From NCBI GenBank assembly GCA_934370915.1, contig CAKRNI010000001.1, forward strand, positions 1 through 54,043: a DNA stretch of 54,043 bases. The letters run 5' to 3'. Numbering within the stretch: the first letter of the stretch is position 1; each line of letters begins with the position of its first letter. The notes beneath the pieces are model-generated. The model saw only the letters and a program-made list of their open reading frames with translations. It had not been told where the DNA came from and searched no databases. The DNA comes from an uncultured Lachnospiraceae bacterium. Its GTDB lineage: Bacteria > Bacillota > Clostridia > Lachnospirales > Lachnospiraceae. Positions 48,103 through 54,043 of this stretch are shown here, piece after piece. Made by a program: the position numbers and the translations under genes.

Positions 48103-49971
48103 ATGAGAAAATGGTTTTTGATTATGGCTGCGGCGGTGATGCTCTGTTCCGCCTGCGGTAAGAAAGATGCCTCGGTGAATGGCACGACCCAGGAAGCTCA
48201 GGCAAGTTCAACGGAAGCGGAGAGTCTCTATAAGGAAGGCACCCAGTATATCGGGGAGGAAGATTATGAGAGCGCGATCGAGTCCCTGTTAAAGTGTATT
48301 GAACTGGATCCGAATTACGGTAAGGCATATATCCAGCTTTCCAAAGCTTATATCGGATATGAGGAGTACGATGAGGCGCTGGCGATCCTGCAGCAGGGAT
48401 ATGAAAAAACAAAGGACGCGTCTCTGGAGAAGGAGCAGGATAACTGTGTGCGCTCGATCTGTCAGGTACTTACCGATAATGAAGATTACGAGACTGCGAT
48501 CCCATGGCTTACAAAGCTTCAGGAGATCGACGGAATTACCGTGGAAAACTCCCTGCAGCTTGCGGAGGCGTATTCCATGATGGATGATTATGAAAATGCA
48601 GTGAAGGTTCTACAGAATGCGGATCAGAATGATGAGAGCATTAAGAATGCCCTTCTGGAGGCCAGAATCAATTATGGACAGTACTGCTATGACGAAGGGA
48701 TGAATGATCAGGCGATCGAGACTTTAAAGGCTGTGATCAATGAGGCACCGGACCGGATCGAGGCGTATTCCATGCTGATTACCGTATATGTGGATGCGGG
48801 AAAGGTTAAAGAGGCGGAGGGCATTGTCCAGAGCGGTCTTGAGCGGTTTGTAAACCAGAATTCCACGGTGACGGATGACCAACTTGATGAGTTCTTAAAT
48901 TCCGCATCCTCCTATTATCTGGAGCTTGAAGACATGGATGCCTGCCTGAAATTCTGGGAGAAAGCGGCTTCCATGAGACCGGGAAATAAGAATTATAAGG
49001 AAGAATTGGACAGCTACCGTTCCGCTGCTGCGGATGAATCCTACGCAAAGGCGGATGAACTTCTGGAAGCCGGAAACGTAGAAGGAGCTTCCAAGTATTA
49101 TAAGCGGGCCTTTGCTCTGGCACCGGCCAATTATGACGCGGGTGTGATCAGCGGAGGAGATTATACATACTGTCTGAATAAGGACGGTTCCTGGAGACTT
49201 GGCTGGTACACTGACGAGACCGGTGGTTCCTACTACTTTAACCCGGCGGCAGGTCGTCTCTATGCGAGTGCAGTGACAGGGTATCAGCAGCTTGACGGTG
49301 CAGTTTATTATTTTGAAGATGACGGAAGAATGTTAGTGGATGATACAACCCCGGATGGACGGTTTGCTGATGTGGACGGAAAGCTTCTGGATCACAACCC
49401 GTACGAGGACGCTTCCGAGGAAGAGACAGACGCCTCAGAGGAAGAGACCGAGACAGATGAAGAGGAAACTGCCGGGGAAGAGACAACGGCGGCTTCTGTA
49501 AAAGAGACAACAGCGGCAGTGAAGGAGACTGTGAAAGAGACCACAAAGGCAAATCCGCAGCCGACACAGGCGGCAGCCGTGAACTCCGGAAATCTGAAAC
49601 TGAATGCCGATACCCTTCAGGAAGCATCAGATAAAGGCGGAACAACAACATATGAGAAGGAAGAACTCTTTGACGGATCCACCGGAAAACTGACGATGGG
49701 CGATGTATATAGCTGTCTCTCCAAGTACGGAAAGACTGAGTGGGTATCCCAGAAGCTTCCGTATGAGCTGAAGGTCGGAAACTTAAAAGTATGGATTTTG
49801 CCTGGAGATAACTGGAATACAACAGGACTTGTCATCAAGGATGCATCCCAGTATTTTGATGTGTTAAAGAAAAAAGCGCTTCCGGACAATGTACAGTTCG
49901 CGGTCGAGTTTGATTCCTCCGCAGCGGATAAACTGTCTGTCAGCAAGGTGAGAAGCGTAAACGGAAACTAA
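48103..49971 (+). CDS. TPR-repeat lipoprotein
   Basis: 622 residues. Signal peptide with lipobox-like LCSAC at 15-19. Six or more TPR units follow (ESAIESLLKCIELDPNYGKA, YDEALAILQQGYEKTKD, NDQAIETLKAVINEAPD), then a choline-binding-like hairpin region (YCLNKDGSWRLGWYTDETGG), an acidic Glu/Thr stretch (about 435-485) and a small C-terminal domain. Anchored outside the membrane, likely scaffolding protein contacts; its partner is unknown. Confidence 0.85.
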   Translation: MRKWFLIMAAAVMLCSACGKKDASVNGTTQEAQASSTEAESLYKEGTQYIGEEDYESAIESLLKCIELDPNYGKAYIQLSKAYIGYEEYDEALAILQQGYEKTKDASLEKEQDNCVRSICQVLTDNEDYETAIPWLTKLQEIDGITVENSLQLAEAYSMMDDYENAVKVLQNADQNDESIKNALLEARINYGQYCYDEGMNDQAIETLKAVINEAPDRIEAYSMLITVYVDAGKVKEAEGIVQSGLERFVNQNSTVTDDQLDEFLNSASSYYLELEDMDACLKFWEKAASMRPGNKNYKEELDSYRSAAADESYAKADELLEAGNVEGASKYYKRAFALAPANYDAGVISGGDYTYCLNKDGSWRLGWYTDETGGSYYFNPAAGRLYASAVTGYQQLDGAVYYFEDDGRMLVDDTTPDGRFADVDGKLLDHNPYEDASEEETDASEEETETDEEETAGEETTAASVKETTAAVKETVKETTKANPQPTQAAAVNSGNLKLNADTLQEASDKGGTTTYEKEELFDGSTGKLTMGDVYSCLSKYGKTEWVSQKLPYELKVGNLKVWILPGDNWNTTGLVIKDASQYFDVLKKKALPDNVQFAVEFDSSAADKLSVSKVRSVNGN

Positions 49972-49997
49972 AATTTTACAAGAAATTCAATCAAATA

Positions 49998-50050
49998 AGA
50001 ATGCCGTCCGGAATCCATAACGGAAACCGGACGGCATTCTTTGATTCTTT
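49998..50050. terminator. Bidirectional terminator (TPR gene / prs)
   Basis: AGAATGCCGTCCGG pairs with CCGGACGGCATTCT, followed by TTGATTCTTT on the plus strand. It serves both converging genes. Confidence 0.88.
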
Positions 50051-50061
50051 GAAATTTAAAA

Positions 50062-51249
50062 TTACAGAAGACCTTCGTTGTATTTTCTGATGAGATTCTG
50101 GATCTTGTCTGTCGGGGACAGGGAGTTTCCAATGGAAACATCGTGGTTTAAGGAGTTGATAATGGCAGCGATGTATTTGCTCATGTCAGCTTCCACATAC
50201 CATTCCTTTGTGAAGAGCTCCGGGGAACGGTAGTTTAAGTTTGTTGTGACAACGCTGTCGATGTAGCCCTTCTGGTAGAATTCATCGAATTTTTCGAAAC
50301 CTGCGGTGAACAGACCGAATGTGCAGCATACAACGACTTTCTCAGCCTTGCGCTCCTTTAACTCCTTGGCGGTATCGAGCATGCTCTCGCCGGAAGCAAT
50401 CATATCGTCAACGACGATCACAGTCTTTCCTTCCACGGAGCTTCCGAGGAACTCATGGGCAACGATCGGGTTTCTTCCGTTGATGACCTTGGAGTAATCT
50501 CTTCTCTTGTAGAACATACCCATATCTACGCCGAGATTGTTGGCGAGATATACGGCACGGCTCATAGCTCCTTCATCCGGGCTGATAACCATTAAGTGGT
50601 CTTTATCGATCTTTAAGGTATTGTCATGTTTAAACAGTGCTTTTACGAACTGATAAGTCGGCATAAAGTTGTCGAGACCGGATAACGGAATCGCGTTCTG
50701 GACACGCGGATCATGTGCGTCAAATGTAATGATGTTGGATACGCCCATGTTTACTAATTCCTCCAGTGCCATAGCGCAGTCTAAGGACTCTCTGTGAGTG
50801 CGCTTATGCTGGCGGCTCTCGTAAAGGAACGGCATGATCACGTTGATACGGTGTGCGGTGGATGCTGTGGCGCCGATGATTCTCTTTAAATCCTGATAGT
50901 GGTCATCCGGGGACATGTGGTTTACATATCCGGACATCTTATAGGTGAGAGAATGGTTTGTAACATCGACCATGCAGAAAATATCAGTTCCGCGAACAGA
51001 CTCGTTTACGATACCTTTTGCTTCACCGCTTCCGAAACGCGGGCATGCGCAGTCGAGAAGATAGGAGTCAACATCGTAGCCACGGTACTGCAAGTTGCCC
51101 TGGCGGCGAATTAATTCTTCCGTATCGTTGCGGCGGAAGTTTACAATGTGGTCATTCACTTTCTGCGCAAGATCCCGGCAGCTCTCAAGAGCAGCGATCT
51201 TAAGCGGTGCAAGCGGCAGACGGTCGTTGAAAACGTACTGGTTAGACAT
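50062..51249 (-). CDS. prs: Ribose-phosphate pyrophosphokinase
   Basis: 395 residues, the longer clostridial form. Makes PRPP from ribose-5-phosphate and ATP. FLYESRQHKRTHRESLDCAM, ITFDAHDPRVQNAIP (metal/ATP region) and VVDDMIASGESM (PRPP-binding loop) are evident, with a phosphoribosyltransferase fold in both halves. The N-terminal 45 residues are extra relative to the 315-residue enzyme. Leftward, with a 270-bp divergent gap to the next gene. Confidence 0.92.
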   Translation of the reverse strand: MSNQYVFNDRLPLAPLKIAALESCRDLAQKVNDHIVNFRRNDTEELIRRQGNLQYRGYDVDSYLLDCACPRFGSGEAKGIVNESVRGTDIFCMVDVTNHSLTYKMSGYVNHMSPDDHYQDLKRIIGATASTAHRINVIMPFLYESRQHKRTHRESLDCAMALEELVNMGVSNIITFDAHDPRVQNAIPLSGLDNFMPTYQFVKALFKHDNTLKIDKDHLMVISPDEGAMSRAVYLANNLGVDMGMFYKRRDYSKVINGRNPIVAHEFLGSSVEGKTVIVVDDMIASGESMLDTAKELKERKAEKVVVCCTFGLFTAGFEKFDEFYQKGYIDSVVTTNLNYRSPELFTKEWYVEADMSKYIAAIINSLNHDVSIGNSLSPTDKIQNLIRKYNEGLL

Positions 51250-51340
51250 GTCAGATAATCCTCCGATTTTTTGTGTAGCGGCCCGGCCGGCTCCTTTTTT
51301 GCGGTCGGACTGTCAGATCATATTTTTTGCCTGCATTTCC

Positions 51341-51368
51341 TTATTTATACGGACTTATTTATACGGAC
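51341..51368. repeat. Tandem 14-bp repeat
   Basis: TTATTTATACGGAC occurs twice head to tail in the divergent prs upstream region. Could be a slippage product or a tandem regulator site. Confidence 0.7.
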
Positions 51369-51520
51369 ATCTGCAGGCATTCCACGCCGAGTATACCATT
51401 TTTGGACATTTTTCGTCAATAGTTTCATATAAATTAAGAGGAAAAAGAACATCGTTTCTTTACAAATCCTGGGAAGATTGGTATGATTGTGTTTAGAACC
51501 ATGCAGGAAGGGATAAGAAA

Positions 51521-52945
51521 GTGAAATATCAGGGACATAAAATTATGGCAGTTGCCCCGGGATCCATCGCGGAAGAGCTGGAACTGGAACCGGGGGACGT
51601 GCTGCTCACCATAGACGGGGAAGAACTGGAGGATATCTTCGATTATGATTATATGACGGATGCCGAGAGCTTTGTCATGGTCGTGAGAAAAGCGGATGGA
51701 GAAGAGTGGGAACTGGAGATCGAAAGCGGCGGAGAGGATTTAGGACTTACCTTCGAGAACGGACTCATGAGTGATTACAGATCCTGTTCAAATAACTGTA
51801 TCTTCTGCTTCATCGACCAGATGCCGCCGGGAATGCGCGAGACGCTCTATTTTAAGGATGACGATTCCAGACTTTCGTTCCTTCAGGGAAACTACATCAC
51901 CCTGACAAATATGAAGGATAAGGATATTGAGCGGATCATCCGATTCCATCTGGCGCCGATCAATATTTCCGTGCAGACGATGAACCCGGAGCTCCGCTGT
52001 AAAATGCTCCACAACCGGTTTGCCGGAGAGGCATTGAAGAAGATCGATCGTCTCTACGAGGCAGAGACGGAGATGAACGGACAGATCGTTCTCTGTAAAG
52101 GCGTAAACGACGGAAAAGAGCTGGCCTACACGATCGAGCAGCTCTCGAAATACGCGCCGGTCATGCAGAGCGTATCGGTGGTTCCGGTAGGACTCTCAAA
52201 GTACCGCGACGGACTTTATCCGTTGGAGCCATTTACGAAGGAAGATGCCTGTGAGGTGATCGATCTGATCGAAAAATGGCAGAAGATCAACTATGAGCGC
52301 CATGGGATCCATTTTATCCATGCCAGCGATGAGTGGTATATCCTGGCGGAGCGGGAACTGCCGGAAGAGGGACGATATGACGGGTATATCCAGCTGGAAA
52401 ACGGTGTCGGAATGCTGAGACTGCTCCGGGAGGAAGTCATGGACGCTCTGGATGAAAAGACGGATGACGGAAAAGAGGAAGAAATTTCCATCGCTACAGG
52501 ACGTCTGCCGTACCCATATCTGGAGAAACTTGTGCGGGAGATCGAAAAGGTCTATCCGGGACGAAACGTCCATGTCTACCCGATCAGAAATGATTTTTTC
52601 GGAGAATCGATCACGGTGGCAGGCCTTATCACGGGACAGGATCTGATCGCCCAGCTAAAGGATAAAACTCTGGGTGACAGACTGCTTCTCCCGGCAGTCA
52701 TGTTTAAGAGCGGTGAGGAAGTCTTTCTGGATGACATCACAAAGACTCAGGCGGAAGATGCTTTACAGATTCCGATAAATATAGTAAAATCAAGCGGATA
52801 TGACCTTGTGGACGCAGTTCTCGACCCGGAGGCGGCGAGAGAGCAGACTGCAGAACATGGGGCATATGAGCTTACAATGAAGGATGCCGGTCTTACAGAG
52901 GACGGGGAAGTGATCCCGGACTGGGGCGGCGAAAATGAACCGTGA
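51521..52945 (+). CDS. PDZ-radical SAM-DUF512 protein
   Basis: 474 residues. PDZ-like N-terminus (IMAVAPGSIAEELELEPGDV), a degenerate radical SAM core with CSNNCIFCFIDQMP (about 88-101) supplying a CxxxCxxC cluster motif, and a C-terminal DUF512 domain (NDFFGESITVAGLITGQDLI). GTG start after GGAAGGGATAAG. Lies 109 bp upstream of der, a conserved pairing in Clostridia, hinting at a ribosome- or envelope-linked role that is still undefined. Confidence 0.9.
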   Translation: MKYQGHKIMAVAPGSIAEELELEPGDVLLTIDGEELEDIFDYDYMTDAESFVMVVRKADGEEWELEIESGGEDLGLTFENGLMSDYRSCSNNCIFCFIDQMPPGMRETLYFKDDDSRLSFLQGNYITLTNMKDKDIERIIRFHLAPINISVQTMNPELRCKMLHNRFAGEALKKIDRLYEAETEMNGQIVLCKGVNDGKELAYTIEQLSKYAPVMQSVSVVPVGLSKYRDGLYPLEPFTKEDACEVIDLIEKWQKINYERHGIHFIHASDEWYILAERELPEEGRYDGYIQLENGVGMLRLLREEVMDALDEKTDDGKEEEISIATGRLPYPYLEKLVREIEKVYPGRNVHVYPIRNDFFGESITVAGLITGQDLIAQLKDKTLGDRLLLPAVMFKSGEEVFLDDITKTQAEDALQIPINIVKSSGYDLVDAVLDPEAAREQTAEHGAYELTMKDAGLTEDGEVIPDWGGENEP

Positions 52946-53054
52946 AACAAAACAGGCGGCAGCAGGCTGTAGAGGGTGTGCGACAGGATCTGCAGGCTGT
53001 TTTGGAAAGTGAACGAAAAGATGGCGGAAGCTCCGCCGGAAGTGAGGAGAATAT

Positions 53055-54043
53055 ATGAGTAAACCAGTAGTGGCGATCGTCGGCAGACCGAATGTTGGAA
53101 AATCCACACTCTTTAACGTGCTTGCCGGCAGTACAATTTCGATCGTAAAAGACACTCCGGGTGTGACAAGAGACCGTATCTATGCGGACTGTACCTGGTT
53201 AAACAACAACTTTACCCTGATCGATACAGGCGGAATCGAGCCGGATTCCAAAGATATCATTCTGGCACAGATGCGGGAACAGGCACAGATCGCGATCGAT
53301 ACAGCGGATGTCATCATCTTTATCGTAGATGTCCGTCAGGGCCTTGTGGACGCGGATTCCAAGGTTGCGGACATGCTTAGAAAATCGAAAAAACCGGTGG
53401 TCCTTGCGGTCAACAAAGTGGACAGCATGGCAAAATTCGGAAACGATGTATATGAGTTCTATAATTTAGGAATCGGCGATCCGATTCCGGTATCCGCAGC
53501 GTCAAGACTTGGGCTCGGCGAGCTTCTCGACGAGGTTGTAAAATATTTCCGCGAGGATCAGACTGACGACAGCGAGGATGACCGCCCGAGAATCGCGATC
53601 GTCGGAAAACCGAATGTCGGAAAATCTTCCATTATCAACAAGCTTCTCGGTGAGAACCGTGTAATTGTATCCAATATTGCCGGAACCACAAGGGATGCCG
53701 TCGATACGGAGATCGTGAGAAACGGCACGGAATATATCTTTATCGATACCGCGGGCTTAAGAAGAAAGAGCAAGATCAAAGAGGATATCGAGCGTTACAG
53801 CATTATCCGTACTGTGACGGCGGTAGAGCGCGCGGATGTGGTCCTCATGGTCATCGATGCCGTTGAGGGGATCACAGAGCAGGACGCAAAGATTGCCGGT
53901 ATCGCCCACGACCGCGGAAAAGGCGTGATCGTCGTTGTCAACAAGTGGGATGCCATCGAAAAGAATGACAAGACGATCTATGAGTACACAAGAAAATTAA
54001 AAGAGACCCTGTCCTACATGCCGTATGCGGAGTATATCTTCGT
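53055..54043 (+). CDS. der: Ribosome-assembly GTPase Der (partial)
   Basis: 329 residues visible, running off the window end. Two tandem GTPase domains: first G1 GRPNVGKS (10-17), [12 protein letters not shown]; second G1 [25 protein letters not shown]. The KH-like C-terminal domain is beyond the window. Needed for 50S subunit maturation. GTGAGGAGA precedes the ATG. Confidence 0.97.
   Translation, partial: MSKPVVAIVGRPNVGKSTLFNVLAGSTISIVKDTPGVTRDRIYADCTWLNNNFTLIDTGGIEPDSKDIILAQMREQAQIAIDTADVIIFIVDVRQGLVDADSKVADMLRKSKKPVVLAVNKVDSMAKFGNDVYEFYNLGIGDPIPVSAASRLGLGELLDEVVKYFREDQTDDSEDDRPRIAIVGKPNVGKSSIINKLLGENRVIVSNIAGTTRDAVDTEIVRNGTEYIFIDTAGLRRKSKIKEDIERYSIIRTVTAVERADVVLMVIDAVEGITEQDAKIAGIAHDRGKGVIVVVNKWDAIEKNDKTIYEYTRKLKETLSYMPYAEYIF

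Overview
The window looks like a Lachnospiraceae-type (Bacillota, Clostridia) chromosome segment carrying a prophage of about 42.5 kb. The host assignment rests on gene content and style (strong GGAGG ribosome sites, clostridial-type aroA-tyrA, EF-G-like, long PRPP synthetase, DUF512 radical SAM and Der genes); species cannot be told from sequence alone.

Positions 1-42.5 kb are a temperate contractile-tailed (PBSX-like myovirus) prophage. A leftward lysogeny block (integrase, Uma2 nuclease, DinD, ImmA protease, XRE repressor) faces a rightward early block across a two-promoter switch with repeated operators at 4.07-4.2 kb. The early block holds a Cro-like protein, an AntA/KilAC antirepressor, small proteins, then recombination/replication genes (YqaJ exonuclease, DUF1351, RecT, a DnaD-like initiator with internal 12-bp iterons and an in-frame TGA, DnaC). 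A second regulatory island (XRE repressor, RHH protein, BRO antirepressor) lies at 15-16.8 kb, followed by a tRNA-Lys-like gene and an AT-rich ParA-like cargo gene. Late genes follow: terminase, portal, a MuF head protein fused to a DUF6883 toxin-like domain with a DUF4926-like partner, a third (ORF6N) antirepressor, scaffold, capsid, connectors, sheath, tube, a frameshifted tail chaperone, tape measure, LysM, baseplate genes, then lysis genes.

The most striking region is 36.35-39.2 kb. A tyrosine recombinase sits among three alternative tail-fibre C-terminal cassettes in mixed orientations. Each cassette begins at a shared 13-bp core that keeps the reading frame. This looks like a DNA-inversion (shufflon-like) receptor-binding switch. 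A 16-bp perfect palindrome, GTTGCGACGTCGCAAC, recurs four times across the prophage, with no explanation I can recognise.

The prophage ends are abnormal. The integrase at the left loses its C-terminus near position 65, while an integrase C-terminal fragment with the catalytic tyrosine lies at 42347-42488. That fragment adjoins what looks like a complete attP (arm-type repeats plus the 3' half of a tRNA-Thr(CGU)). A LysR-like gene remnant begins where the fragment ends. This suggests a permuted or tandem/deleted prophage, or an assembly junction. From 42.7 kb on the sequence is ordinary chromosome: aroA, tyrA, an EF-G-like GTPase, a TPR lipoprotein, PRPP synthetase, a DUF512 radical SAM protein and the start of der.
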